A stretch of DNA of 64,000 nt, from the NCBI GenBank assembly GCA_025558095.1, contig JAIVFI010000021.1:124001-188000 (forward strand). Reading direction: 5' to 3'. Below are positions 1-10,992 of the stretch, piece by piece. Within the stretch, counting starts at the first letter, position 1, and the number at the start of each line of letters is the position of its first letter. Below the pieces are notes generated by a model. That model did no database searches and had not been told where the DNA came from. It saw only the letters and a program-made list of their open reading frames with translations. Both the position numbers and the translations under genes were made by a program. The DNA is from Hyaloraphidium curvatum (Eukaryota > Monoblepharomycota > Hyaloraphidiomycetes > Hyaloraphidiales > Hyaloraphidiaceae).

Positions 1-569
1 CCGGCCATGACACCCGTGGCGCTGCAGTGGTACGGGTGACGCAGGTGCCCGACAAGAGGTTCGATAAAGGCCGCGACCTCCATCTCTCCTCCCTGGCCGT
101 CCTCGATCGCGTAGACGAGCTTGGACATGACGCGGTGCTCCGCCGTGTCCCTCGTCCACAGCGGCTCCATCGCCTCTGTCCGCGGAACGTAAACCGGCCC
201 CTCCAACCACGCGCTCAGGTTCCACGATGCTCCGCCGGGCATCCTCCGCCCCACGAACTCGGCCGCTTGCCGCGCTTTGGCCATCTCGCGCGGTCTCCGC
301 ATCCTCGCGCAAACGTGCAGCCCGTCCGGCTCGATTCTCATTAGCCGCACGAACTCGTCCGAATTGGCCCACGCGGTCCATTCGCGCTCCCACGCCGACG
401 GGATGTAGCGCACGAACCGCCATTGCGGCGCGCGGGGGATGATGTCCGCCGGGCGGGCGCACGAAGCGGCGGGCGCCGGAGCGTCCGCGGGGGCCCGCAG
501 CACCGAACAGGTGGAGAGCAGCACGAAGAGCGCCGCCCCGAGAGCCGGGAGAGTGCCGTGGCGCCACAT
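1..569 (-). CDS. Partial gene: N-terminal part of an anchored or secreted protein of unknown function
   Basis: An uninterrupted minus-strand frame runs from an ATG at 569 off the left edge of the window, so only the first ~189 residues are visible. It begins MWRHGTLPALGAALFVLL, a short basic start and then a hydrophobic stretch (residues ~7-20), which fits a signal peptide or signal anchor. The mature part has acidic and aromatic residues and the stretch AFIEPLVGHLRHPYHC near the edge. I have seen similar 'EPLxGxLRHP' wording in fungal proteins annotated as FkbM-type methyltransferases, but the catalytic part is outside the window, so this is only a weak hint. The frame has no stop and good codon structure, which supports a real gene. 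It is divergent from the MAP kinase gene. Confidence 0.65.
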   Translation of the reverse strand, partial: MWRHGTLPALGAALFVLLSTCSVLRAPADAPAPAASCARPADIIPRAPQWRFVRYIPSAWEREWTAWANSDEFVRLMRIEPDGLHVCARMRRPREMAKARQAAEFVGRRMPGGASWNLSAWLEGPVYVPRTEAMEPLWTRDTAEHRVMSKLVYAIEDGQGGEMEVAAFIEPLVGHLRHPYHCSATGVMA

Positions 570-1516
570 GGCCGCTTTCCGGCGCGATGCTGGCCGTTGG
601 TCCGATGGGGCAATCGGGGGTCGCCACGGTGGTCCCACGGGCGGCCTACTGACTGGCGGCGGATTATGCGCTCACCCCGCACAACGCCCAATGCAGAGCA
701 GGCGGGCTTCAAGGCGGGCATTTCAGTAGCTGCGATGTACAACGGGATTCTTCTGGACGCACTGGACAGGACGCAGCCGATGGGTCCACTTTTCCAGACC
801 AACGGCGCCAATGTCCAATTAACTAGGAGCTCACACTTTGCTCTTGAGAGAATCCTGGCCTCAAACGAGCAGAAAGGGAGAGAAGCGCGATTCGACGGCC
901 GCATCCGGGGAAGCATGGACCTTGCCTGGGTCCTCGGGCCAGAATTTGAACTCGGGTTTCTCCCGCAGGATGGCGAGAAACTTGGCGGCGCGAGAAGGGT
1001 GATGACGGCCCGGTATCGGCACGAGGATCTGAAACGTTGGCACGTCGGCCTCTAACGGCCTCTATCGCTTGGGAGGCGAGCTTCGTGCGGCGATGTTTGA
1101 TCTCTCGGACGGGACGTGAGCGACGTACAACCCGACGATCGGGAGCGAGCACCGGACGAAATGCTCCTGGCCTTGGGCTTGGACACTGGAGTAGCGGCGA
1201 TCGGTTCCGCGGAAACGATTGTGCTTGGGGCGCGGTGAAGAGTTCAGCGGAAAGACACGTCAGAGCTCGCGGTGATGATTAGGGTCCCGTTCTATCCATC
1301 GAGGTCGCAAATCACATGGGATCAATCAATGTGAAATCCATAGTTATCTGTATCCGCATTGGAACTGCTTCTCGCTCAGGAGCGCGAGTGGCTGCGGAGT
1401 TTCCAAAGGGGCTCGGGCCACCCGCGCCGCCTCCGTCGGCCACAACAACAGACCACGCGGCCCGAATCCCAAACACCTCTCCGCCCCATCTCCGACCGCC
1501 GGCCGCACCGGGCACC
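570..1516. other. Intergenic region between divergent genes
   Basis: About 950 bases separate the start of the leftward partial gene from the start of the MAP kinase. Short overlapping frames occur on both strands, for example 423-1055 on plus and 861-1043 on minus. None has a recognisable domain or a credible exon chain. The region probably contains both promoters. I see no repeat or RNA gene. Confidence 0.5.
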
Positions 1517-3150
1517 ATGCCCGCCCCGCCGCTCCAGTCGGCGCCGGGCGGCGAGCCCAACCCGCTCCCCCCCTTCCTCCGCGCCCGCTACGAGTGGTCC
1601 GAGACGCTCGGCAACGGCGCCTACGGTACCGTCTTCAAGGCGCGCCAGGTGTCGACGGGCCGCAGCGTGGCTATTAAGCACCTCAGCAACATCTTTGTGG
1701 ACCGCATTCGGGCGCGGAGGGCGCTCCGGGAGATTGTCCTGCTCACGCACCTGCACGGGCACGACAATGTGGGTGGCCCGCGCACTTGGGGCATCCCGCC
1801 GAGCGCCCGGCCCAACCTCCTTCCAAACAGATTGTGCGCATTCTGGACGTCGAGCTGCCGCCCGGCCGGGCCTGGACGGACGTCTTCGTTGTGCTGGAGC
1901 TCATGGAGACGGACCTCCACGCCATTATCAAGTCGGGCCAGAACCTGAGCGACCAGCACCTGCAGTACTTCATCTACCAGACCGTGCGCGGGCTCAAGTA
2001 CATACATTCGGCGGGCATTATCCACCGCGACCTCAAAACGGGGAACCTGCTCGTCAACTCGGACTGCTCCGTCAAGATTTGCGATTTCGGGCTGGCGAGG
2101 CAGGCAAAGACCAGCAACTCGAGGTTCCACATGACCGAATACGTGGCAACGAGGTGGTTCAGGGCACCGGAGGTGATGATGACGGCGGGCGAGTACAACG
2201 AGGCCATGGACCTTTGGTTGGTGTGGCCGGTCGCTGTCTTGGCCTGTACCTTCTTGACTCGTCGTTCTCTTCCCTCTTCAGGAGCGTCGGCTGCATTCTT
2301 GCGGAGTTCCTCGGCGGGAAGCCCATTTTCAAGGGTCGTACCTGTGAGTGCGCGGCCCCGGCACCGAAACTCCGACTCGGCCTTACCTCTCTCCCTTCAG
2401 ACCTCGACACCCTCAACCAGATCATCTCCGTCCTCGGCACCCCCTCCGACGTCACCCTCCGCCGCGTTGTTTCGAACCCCGACGCCGGCAACCGCATCCT
2501 CTCGTACATGCGCACGCTCGAGTGGCAGCCAAAGACGGACCTCGCGGCGCGGTACCCCAAGGCCAACCCGCTCGCCGTGGACTTGCTGGAGAAGCTGCTG
2601 CGGTGGGATCCCTCGGAGCGGCTGACGGTGGACGGGGTGCTGGCGCACCCGTGGTTGGCGGCGTACCACGAGCTCGACGACGAGGTGGGCTTTCGGCCGT
2701 TAGGCCAATCAGGGGTGTCGAATGCTGATGATGGTCGGGTTCGGCAGCCGACGTGCCCGCAGAGAGTCAGCCTGCCTTTCGACGACGCATCGTACGACAA
2801 CCGGTCTCATTTTTCCGAGGATGAGAAGGACCAGCTCCGGAGGCGCATCATGGAGGCCGGCAAGACCGTGAGCGCCGGGCGCGTGGGCATCTCGCTCACC
2901 TCGCTCGATGCCGGGAGCATGGGGAGCCTCAATGGATTGCGCAAGCAGTGGGTCGTCGCCGGTTCAAAAGCCCACGCACCGAGGCGCTGATGTCCTACGC
3001 AGCAGGTCCTCGGCCGCAATCAGCCCGACGGCCATCACGCCCGTGCAGGGCAAGTTCGGAGAGGAGCCCGAGCCGGCGATGCGGTCCCTGACGGTGGAGC
3101 AGGAGCTCCGCGAAGCCGAGGCGAGGAGGGAAGGCGGGTACCACCAGTGA
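1517..3150 (+). CDS. ERK-type mitogen-activated protein kinase (TEY), Slt2/Mpk1-like
   Basis: A serine/threonine MAP kinase of about 443 residues in six exons. Introns are read at 1769-1830, 2217-2281, 2344-2400, 2685-2747 and about 2948-3002. The start ATG at 1517 precedes the glycine loop LGNGAYGTVFKA and the ATP-binding lysine in VAIKHL. The catalytic loop is HRDLKTGNLLVN, followed by KICDFGLAR. The activation segment contains TEY and then VATRWFRAPE, so it should be activated by dual phosphorylation by a MAPK kinase. The 'xGNLLVN' form recalls the cell-wall-integrity kinases (Slt2/Mpk1), but the usual proline of KPGN is threonine here. The C-terminal tail (about 100 residues) is acidic and serine-rich. 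The exact pathway is an inference; a diverged paralogue is possible. The acceptor of the last intron could also be at 3005. Confidence 0.9.
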
Positions 3151-3315
3151 ACGGCTGCGGTACTTGCAGACTAGCACGGGGCGGGACTGTGTCGGCCGAG
3201 ATAGAAGTTCCGTGCGCATCTATGGCATATGTACAGACTCAGCTGGCGGGATCATCAATTGACATGAACGAATCAGACGAGTGAGGTATCGCGAGCAGTT
3301 TCACTTGGGTGTGGA

Positions 3316-5548
3316 TCAGTCGTCCGTCGAGTTCGCGGCGTCGACCGCGGTGGCCTTGTGCCTGGTGTGAGCAAGTCCCAGCTCCTCCAGGGCGCCGGGC
3401 AGCGTGGCCTCTTCCTCCTCGGCGAGCGCCATCACCTCCTCCGCCAGCCGCTGGGCTAGGCCGGCGAGGAAAAAGGGCAGGTCACTGTAGTCGCGGCCGT
3501 AGACGATGGCAACGAGGAGCTCCCGCGCCGGCACCTCGCGGCCGAGCGAGTCGAGGAAGACAAAGTTCATGATGCTGTCGACCTCTGATTCCATGACGAG
3601 GACGTAATGCTTGATGCGGCTCAGGCCGTTGTGGTGCCTGCGGGGTTGTAAGCTGACACACGCTGAGGAGCCGTCCAGAAACGTACAAGAAAATGTTGTG
3701 CTGAAAGTGAATGTGAGATGGAGACCAGTATAGGGCCATCTACGACACCAACCTCTTGGAGGGCCGCAAATAGACTGGTGAAGTGAACGTCTTGCAGCGT
3801 GCCGCCCACGCCGATGAAGATCATGGACCTGTGGAAGGCGATCGACGGCCCCGTGCCGACACCCGGCCCGCCGGGCTGCGGAGGTGTGACGGGGCTGGGA
3901 GTCGGCGGCCCCGGCGCCGGCACGGGCAGGGTCGAAAACGCCGCGGCCTGCATCTCGGGGAACAGCAATTCGCTCGGCCTGACCGTCGACGAGCCCGCCG
4001 TCCGCGCGACGCTGGGGGAGTTTGGCCGCCTGGGCAGCGTGGAGGCGAACTGGAACACGTCAAGCTCGAGACCGTTACCCCGCATGGCCGGGCTCCCCGG
4101 GCCCGGACCGAGGGAGCTGCTGCGCGCGCTCGAGCGGCGCTCCTTCTTTGTGCGGGGGTGGTCGTGCTGGTGCGGGTTGTGGGCGACCGCAGGGCGGAAA
4201 CGCGGGCTCCCCAGCGTCCCGCTGGCCCCGTTTTGGGAGAGCGGGGAGACCTCCTCGACAACGCCGTTCTCCGTCGTCGAGTAGACAGAGAGACGCGAGC
4301 GCGGCCGTCCGGCTGTGTTCAAGGAGCCCGACCACGACGCCGAGGTAGGCATTCCGTTGGGTTCCGGCGGCGAGCCCTGGTGGACGCTCGACGGGTTGGT
4401 GGAGGGGCTCGAAACAGAGGGAATGTTGATTGAGGAGCGAACGATGGCCCCGGGGATGCCGCCGGACTCGGCATCGATGAGCACGGGTTTCAAGGCGATC
4501 GTAAAGTCGTCAATGGTCACCTGTCGGAGGCGGTAAGAAGGACGAGAGGTGAACGGCTCGCCAGCCGACCCACCGCGTACTCTCGCGACGTCAGCACAAA
4601 CTTCCTGTCAGGATCGTCGTAGTAGAGCCCGTGGAGGTGGAAGCAGTATTGGTGGTGGTGGTCAAGGGGATTCGGGTGCGCTGCGGGATCCACGCGGTGC
4701 CACCGCTGCGCCTTCAACAGGTCGTCGATAGACAGCGTAAATCTCCCCGTGCTATCTTCCAGCAAGACGTCGTAGTTTGTGGTCTGATCAAGGTGAACGA
4801 GACCGAAGGGCAAAGACGAGGAGAATCATGATGAGGCTTAGCCAGTCCAGTCACGAGCCATCTAACCAACCATGATAGGCGAATCGCCGAGTTTCCCGAG
4901 CATGTCGAGGCTCTTTGCCAGAATGGAGTTCTCCTCGGCCCCTGCGCGAGACCAGGTGTCACGCCAGACTCTGATATGGCCCGGAGCTGGGCTCCAATAC
5001 CCACTGAGCCCGTGGAGAATCTTGAAAACAAGGTGGTTGTACCGCATGAACGGGTCCTTTGCCGCGCATTTCTCGGCAATGAGCTCGGCTGCCACTTGGA
5101 GGTCCGGCGCCGGAGACGGTCCCGTCGAAGCGCGCGACAAATGCTCCCGGATCTGGTCCAGCCAAGACTGCGGCAGCGACAGCAGGTGCGCGACCGTCTC
5201 GGCGAGCTTGTCCAGGAAGCCCCTCCACGTGACGAGCCGCTTGTGCTCGGGACCGGCGGCGAGCGCGACCGAGACCCCGGCGCCGACGATCAGGCAGCCC
5301 GAGCGCGCCTTCAGCAGCTCTATCAGCTCGTCTGGGTGGCCAATTCGCACAGCCGGCTCCGACTCGGCGGGCTGGGGCGACCGCGGTGGTAGTCCGGGGA
5401 GCAGCGCGGCGTGGTCGTCGGAACGCTCCGACGCGGCGGACACGGGACGCGGCAGCGAGTCCTCGTCGGGCGGCGGGTCGACGTCAAAGGCAACCGCAAG
5501 CGGCGAGTGGAAACTCCGGCCCTGCCGCGCGAGGACCGTCGCTGCCAT
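3316..5548 (-). CDS. SIR2-like domain protein
   Basis: A five-exon gene of about 663 residues on the minus strand: 5548-4871, 4783-4574, 4520-3753, a 14-nt microexon at 3700-3687, and 3637-3316. The order of motifs is that of the SIR2-like (SIR2_2-type) NAD-binding fold: GCLIVGAGVSVALA (~residue 100), WRGFLDKLAE, PIM joined to TTNYDVLLE across the first intron, HLHGLYYDDPD, FVLTSREYA, and later MIFIGVGGTLQD. A proline- and serine-rich insert of about 200 residues separates the last two motifs. Classical sirtuin zinc-finger cysteines are not visible. Proteins with this fold bind or hydrolyse NAD, and bacterial relatives act in anti-phage defence. The role in fungi is not established. The ATG lies 12 codons before RSFHSPLAV. 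It is convergent with the MAP kinase. Confidence 0.8.
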
Positions 5549-5908
5549 CGCGGTGAAGCGCAGGATCCGGGACACGGAGGTGGTGCGCCCAGCGCGTGAC
5601 CGGCACGGTCCGATCTCCGACCCCTCACAAAAAGGACACCAGGCAGACCCAGTCAAGTATCCTTTCGAAGCTAGAACTGCTAGCCGGCTCTTTCCGGGCG
5701 AGGAATTGGTTGGATCGTGGCACCCGGTGCGGGTTAACCCGTGAGGCGATCAAGAGGTGTGCAATGGGAGCGGACCCCCTCCAAAAGGAGGAACCTGCTG
5801 TATTGAACGACTGAAGATTGTCGAATGCAGAAGATCGGCGCTGGCGCCCTGTCCGTCCGATGACGAGCGTGATGAGTCCGCAGGACAACAATCAAAACAA
5901 AGCAGGCT

Positions 5909-7023
5909 ATGGCCAAGCGGAAGCGGGAAGACGGCCTCGCGGCCGCCGGCCATACAATGTCGCGCTCCGAGTCGTTTGCGGAGGCGCAGCTCCGCAAGTT
6001 TGGGTGGAAGAAGGGCTCGGGCCTGGGGAAGCACGGGCACGGCATCGCCAAGGCGATAAAGGTCGGGCACAAGCAGGACACCTTCGGCCTGGGGAAGGAC
6101 GCGGACCAATGGACCGCTCAGGTCGGTGGCGACGCTGCAGGAGCGGTGAATGGTGTTGGCTGACGCTTCCCGCGCCCGCAAAGTGGTGGGACTTTGTCTT
6201 CAACAAGACGTCTGCCTCCATCGAGGTCGGCCGCTCCGAGGACGGCCAGGTGGTCTTTGCCAGCAAGAAGCTGACGAAGGAGGAGCGCCATTCGGCCCAG
6301 CTCTCGCTGCTGTACCGCAACTTCGTGCCGGCGAAGCAGACGGGCTTCGACCCGTCCCGGTTGACGACCGACCTGGCGTACCAGCTCGCGGACGAGGACG
6401 ATCACGAGCGATACCGGTCCAAAGTCACGGACAAGGAGCTCTTTGAGGCCTGCGGCGGCCTGACGGCGCACAAGGGCGCGCGGGCTGAGGTCGTCGGGAA
6501 GCTGTCGCGGGTGGACCCGGCGAAGCTGCTCGGCGGGCGGGCAAACGAGGGCGATGCTTCGAGCTCGGAGGACGAGTTCGAGGTCCGCGCGCGGATCATT
6601 GCCGAGGAGATGTCGGGCAAGGCGGCCCGGAAGGCGCCGAAGCCGGATGTGCCTCCGCGGACGGCTTCGCCGGCGGTCTCGGCTTCATCGGCTGGAAGCT
6701 CGTCAACGGAACAGGTCATTCCGGAACGATGGGCTCGAAATCGGACACAAATCTCTGGAGACGCCAGAGACTTTGAGGATGGGGCAAACGACGAGGAAGG
6801 CGAGGCCGTGGCAGCGTCCAAGGGGCGCCGGTCCAAGCGCAACGAAACTGCGGAGGAGAGGGCCGAGAGGAAACGGCTTCGGAAAGAGGCCAAGCGGGAG
6901 AAGAAGAGGAGTGCCGATCTCGAGCACGGGTTCAGAGCTGACGGCGCCGACGAGGCGCAGGAGGCAACAAAGGCGGAGGAAAAGAGAGAGAAGCGCAGAA
7001 AGAAGAAGGAGCGTCGCGAGTAG
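5909..7023 (+). CDS. G-patch domain protein, GPATCH4-like
   Basis: A two-exon gene (intron 6122-6183) of about 350 residues. The N-terminal G-patch reads FGWKKGSGLGKHGHGIAKAI, followed by the GLGKDADQ and WWDFVFNK blocks that GPATCH4-family proteins carry; WTAQ is joined to WWDF across the intron. The C-terminal half is highly charged, with lysine/arginine/glutamate blocks ending KREKRRKKKERRE, typical of nucleolar proteins. G-patch domains usually recruit and stimulate DEAH-box RNA helicases, so a nucleolar role in rRNA or snRNA maturation is likely by family membership. The ATG at 5909 is followed by KRKRED and gives the family's usual length before the G-patch. The gene is divergent from the SIR2-like gene, with about 360 bases between the starts. 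Confidence 0.85.
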
Positions 7024-7130
7024 AGGTTGAATAGACGCTTCACGGACTTGAATCAGAACGGCCGCATTTCGTTGCCGCCCGGCCGCACCCGCCGCGGCGA
7101 GTGATCGGACCAGTTTCGACGAGCTACAGC

Positions 7131-7979
7131 ATGAGGACTTCGCCGTCGTTCGGCCTCTACCTGCTCGCGGTAGCGCAGTCTGGAGCTCGCTCATCTGCGC
7201 TTCCGCCGGCGTTTGCTTCGGCGTGCCTGCGGCCATGCCCCGCCCGAGCCCCGTCGACGCCTGTCGAGGGCCGGAGGACAATCGTGAACTGGAAACGGAA
7301 GCGTTCTTGGGATCCGTATGAGACGCTGGCTGTGAGCCGAAACGCCAGTCCGGACGACATCAAAAAGGCGTTCTACGAGGCAGGTGGCCCCGCTCCGATT
7401 CGAAGTCCGCGGCAGCTCACCTCTGCCCTTCCGCACGTTCCGGGACTCCAGATGGCCAAAAAGTACCATCCTGATACCAATCGCGATCCTGCGGCCCAGG
7501 CAAAGTTCCTGAAGATCAAGGAAGCCTTCGAGCTGCTGAAGTCGCCGAGCCGGAGGGCGGAATGGGACCGGGACGGGGAAGTGGGCGAGGAGATGATGGC
7601 CCCGCTGGATCCGCAGATCAGATGGCGCAAGGAAAAGTATGGACCCAATGCGGAAGACGACGCGTCGGCGGCGGAGAGCGCGGCGCTGGCCCAGCGCCGC
7701 AAGATCGGGGGCTACGTCGCGATCGTCGTCGGCATCTACATCACCGCAACGCTGCTGTTTTCCGGCTATGGGCCCCAGCCGGAAAGAGGGATGATCGATC
7801 GGGCTCCATACGGCAAGAAGCTGCCCCGGGACGACTTCCGCATCGATCCGCACGACGCCGCGTCGGTCAAGGCGTACAACGAGGCCAGGCTGCCGCGGCG
7901 GGCGTTCGTCGTCAAGGACCCCATGATTTACGACGAGGAGCAGGGGACGTTCAAGAGGATGAAGGCGGACGAGAGATAG
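7131..7979 (+). CDS. J-domain (DnaJ-type) protein with one membrane segment, probably mitochondrial
   Basis: About 258 residues. The N-terminus (MRTSPSFGLYLLAVAQ, then arginine- and alanine-rich sequence) looks like a mitochondrial presequence. The J-domain starts at DPYETLAVSRNASPDDIKKAFYE and continues in the next exon as MAKKYHPDT, with the HPD motif that stimulates Hsp70 ATPase. A hydrophobic helix (GGYVAIVVGIYITATLLF) follows near residue 185, leaving a short charged tail. The two halves join only if the intron is 7380-7451, with a GC donor (GAG|GCAGGT) and a CAG acceptor. A GT donor at 7384 would break the frame. The role, a membrane-tethered co-chaperone, is inferred from domain order. 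The frame opens upstream at a GTG, so I chose the first ATG. Confidence 0.85.
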   Translation: MRTSPSFGLYLLAVAQSGARSSALPPAFASACLRPCPARAPSTPVEGRRTIVNWKRKRSWDPYETLAVSRNASPDDIKKAFYEAGGPAPIRSPRQLTSALPHVPGLQMAKKYHPDTNRDPAAQAKFLKIKEAFELLKSPSRRAEWDRDGEVGEEMMAPLDPQIRWRKEKYGPNAEDDASAAESAALAQRRKIGGYVAIVVGIYITATLLFSGYGPQPERGMIDRAPYGKKLPRDDFRIDPHDAASVKAYNEARLPRRAFVVKDPMIYDEEQGTFKRMKADER

Positions 7980-8190
7980 ATGGCGAGGAATGTGTTTCCG
8001 TATCGTTGTCGGCACATGCCGTAGACCGGATCACTCGGACCCACATGTATCATCAATGGCTTGCAGTTAGCTGCGGAACTAGAGCCGTGATGTCTCGATG
8101 CCCGTTGGCGACCGACGATGATGACCGATCGTCGGGGTGCGGGCGGCGGGCGCTTTAGCAGCCGTGCAACAAAACCACAAGGCCGAAACA

Positions 8191-8622
8191 ATGGTCGCCC
8201 TCGAGCTGAAACCGGCCCACTCTGCCGTCGTCGGCGTTCTTATTGCCTCCAACTTTGTTCTCCAATGGATGGGGTTCCAAGTCGGCGGCGCGCGGCGGCG
8301 GTTCGGCATCAAGTACCCCAAGCTCTACGCAGAGAGCTCGGATTCCAACGCCGATGCCTTCAACTGCTACCAGAGGGGCCACCAGAACACTCTTGAGACG
8401 TGGCCGACATACCTCACTCTGCAGGTCCTTTCTGCATATGAATATCCCCTCATTTCGACCGGAGCCGGTGTTGTCTTCCTTCTGGGAAGGATCTCCTACT
8501 TCCGCGGCTACGCGACGGGGGATCCCAAGAACAGGGCGAAAGGCAACTTCGGTTACCTGGGCATCTTCACTATGTTGGGCCTCTCGATCAAATTTGCCTA
8601 CACTTTGGCCACTTCGGGATGA
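8191..8622 (+). CDS. MAPEG-family protein, microsomal glutathione S-transferase 3-like
   Basis: A single-exon gene of 143 residues, the usual MAPEG size. It has the MGST3-type signature FNCYQRGHQNTLE near residue 70 and four predicted membrane helices: VVGVLIASNFVLQWMGF, the TWPTYLTLQVLSA region, TGAGVVFLLGRI, and LGIFTMLGLSIKFAYTL. MGST3-type enzymes are trimeric integral membrane proteins of the ER or outer mitochondrial membrane. They conjugate glutathione to lipid hydroperoxides or related electrophiles. The ATG at 8191 puts the first helix at the correct distance; an upstream in-frame GTG is ignored. No intron is needed. Confidence 0.9.
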   Translation: MVALELKPAHSAVVGVLIASNFVLQWMGFQVGGARRRFGIKYPKLYAESSDSNADAFNCYQRGHQNTLETWPTYLTLQVLSAYEYPLISTGAGVVFLLGRISYFRGYATGDPKNRAKGNFGYLGIFTMLGLSIKFAYTLATSG

Positions 8623-8890
8623 TCCTGTGAGTTTCGTCGTCCATTGAGGCACCGGAAGGCGGAAGACGACAACACATCTCTTGGCTGGCTTAGCCTTTTG
8701 GCGCTGCTGATTGAGAAGTGGTTTCGCGACTATGTGACTGACGCCTGGGCACTCTGCCGGTCTCACTTCCGGCTGGATCTCGATCGCGGTTCTCATTCAT
8801 CTTTCCCGCGACAGGTCATCTCGAAGACTCCATTGGACACCGCCAGGTTACATCTGGCACGAAAACAGCAATAAAGCTCTTCTTCATCGA

Positions 8891-9546
8891 TCACTGAGCC
8901 TGCGTCTTGGGCCTGTGTCCACTGGCGTCAGTCTTAATGAAGGACACCAACAAGGAACGATCGTACTTCAAATTCTTGATGAGATTGGTCAGAAGGGTCG
9001 GGTTCGCTCCCTTGAGCGTGTACTGCCGTCGACGTGAGAAGCGAGAAACAAGATGGGAAACCACGTTTCTTTTCCGTACCGTGTTTGCCTCATTCAGGTA
9101 GAACTTAAGGAGGCGAGGAAGAAAGGGGGAGGGGGAAACAGCGGGTCAGCAAGGTGCACGTCCGCGCGCAGCTCTAATCGCGCCTGCTCGAGCCTCCCTC
9201 CTACGCTTTACCTTGAATGTAGGCATGGCTTCAATATCCTCCTGCTTGGCCACCTCCTCCTGCTCGTCAACATCGGCTTGGAGGAAGAGCACATCCGGGT
9301 TCTCGGCCGCAAGCTTGGTAAACACTGGCGCAATCTGCTTGCACGGTCCGCACCAGACAGCTTTGAAATCGCACTGACGACGAGACGGAGGTCGAAGTGT
9401 GCCACAATGATGTCGGGAGTGAGGTCGCGTCGGTTTCCGTGGGAGGCAGCCGCGACGAGAAAACGAACCACAATAAGCTTGTCCTTCGTAGACGATAGGA
9501 GAGAATTGAACTGTTCCCTTGAGTCTATGCGGACGACCTCGCCCAT
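8891..9546 (-). CDS. Thioredoxin
   Basis: A small disulfide oxidoreductase in at least four exons on the minus strand. The first exon starts MGEVVRIDSREQFNSLL and ends at KLIV. The second carries the redox site AVWCGPCK and continues to EAMPTFK. A 24-nt exon encodes FYLNEANT. The last exon supplies YTLKGANPTLLTNLIKNLK. This reproduces the complete thioredoxin fold, including the cis-proline in MPTF and the LKGANP block. A C-terminal extension of about 22 residues (KYDRSLLVSF onward to PKTQAQ) goes beyond the usual ~105-residue length. No targeting peptide is visible, so it is probably cytosolic. Its expected partners are thioredoxin reductase, peroxiredoxins and ribonucleotide reductase. Donor and acceptor positions may be off by a few bases. 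Confidence 0.88.
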
Positions 9547-9695
9547 CTTGTCGTGTGCGCGGGACGGCGTCTGGGCGACTGTTCGGGCGGCGTTTCGATC
9601 ACACCTTCCCCACCCTCTCCCTTGCTGTTTGCTAATCGCGTGCATCAATTTCAAGACAAAGATCAAGATGGAAGCTACGGATGAGCGGCTGCAGC

Positions 9696-10889
9696 TCAAG
9701 CAATGTCTAGGCCATAGCAAGCTTTCGAGTTCCGCAGGGCATGTTCGTAGACCTCGTCGACGCTCACGTCCTTGATGTAGGCGATCCTTTCAGCTATGTA
9801 GGGTATCAGGCCAGGGTGTCCGACTTTGCCTCGGAACGGTTCGGGGGGGATATCTGGTTGGCGGGGATCGACCGGGATCAGGACCAGCAACGCAAATGAG
9901 CCCGCACACGAGGTTAGTCACTCACGCGGCGACAGGCTCTCGAACACAATTCGCTGCAGCGGGATGTACTTGACGATGTCATCGCGCTTCTCGGCCGCGC
10001 CAGCGTAGGTCGCCAAGCCGGCGATCCCGAAGAAGGCGTTGCCGAAACGATCCATCACTTCCTTCGCCAGGTCCAGCGAGCCCGTGTAGCACTGCATGTG
10101 TATCCGATGTGAATCCGGCAGCGTCCTCGTCAGCACCTCGAGCGTGTCCTTCTCGGCCCCCCGCATGTGGACCGAGACCGCCTTGTCAAGCTTCTTTGCC
10201 AGTTCCAGCTGGCGAGCAAACACCATCTTCTGCACGAACTTTGCAGGGCCCGCGTTTGCGCTGTCGATTTTGGCAAAGTCCAGCCCGGTCTCCCCGACGG
10301 CAACGGATTTCGGCGAGGCCATCAGCGCCTCGATCTTCTTCTCCACGTCGTCGTCGTAAAGACTCGCCCGCAACGGGTGCACGCCCCACGTCGAGTACAC
10401 AATGTCGCTGAATCCTTCAATCACGCGGCCCGCCGAAAAGGTAGAAGGATCAGAGTTCACGTTGATAATGGCGGCCAGGTTCTGCGAGTCAGGGTGTTGC
10501 GTCGAGCTGAACAGGTACGCGCTGCTCAACGCCGTCCACGATGCCGACGATACCAGAAGCCTCTTGCGACGTAGGACCTGGTCCAAATGGGCGTGCGTGT
10601 CGATGAAGCGTCTCGCCGGGTTTGGCGGCAGGACGTTCGGGTCGCCGTTCCGTTGCCGGCTCAAAGTCTGGCTATGGAAGCATCGGATGCCGCTTCCCGG
10701 TGCGCGGAGACACGGAGATGGAGATGCGGAGCGCGTCGTCTCCGCCGGGGCCGGCCGAGCTGAACTTGCCGCCCGGCGTCCTTCCGAAACACGCCCGCCG
10801 ATGACGCGAGAAGCAACGCAGGTGGAAGCATCGAAGAAAGGAGCTCTTCCGGCCGCGCTCATTGGTCTGGACGCGAGACTGGCTGCCAT
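9696..10889 (-). CDS. TatD-family metal-dependent hydrolase (DNase-like)
   Basis: Two exons, 10889-9926 and 9853-9696, give about 373 residues. The amidohydrolase-type TIM barrel begins near residue 95 with FIDTHAHLDQVL (the metal-binding DxHxH). It continues with WGVHPLRA, VGETGLDF, SVHMRGAEKD, IHMQC, and in the second exon PPEPFRGKVGHPG. The usual ETDxP motif near the C-terminus reads ESLSP, so the conserved aspartate is absent. The ~90-residue N-terminal extension is rich in A, R and S, which would suit mitochondrial import. TatD proteins are 3'-5' exonucleases or deoxyribonucleases involved in DNA repair and apoptosis-like DNA breakdown; activity here is uncertain because of the lost aspartate. 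It is divergent from the EF-P gene, with 103 bases between starts. Confidence 0.85.
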
Positions 10890-10992
10890 TGCTCCAAATC
10901 TCGAGTGGCGTCGATCCGCGCGTCATCGCCGCCGGCGTCGGCTTGTTTACACTCGGCGTCCCCGCCTCAAACGGACCTTCTAACACGGCATC

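Noticed and set aside
423-1152. Frames on both strands upstream of the MAP kinase, including a 60-codon minus frame at 861-1043
   Set aside because: No domain, no exon chain, mutually overlapping; likely chance frames in a divergent promoter region.
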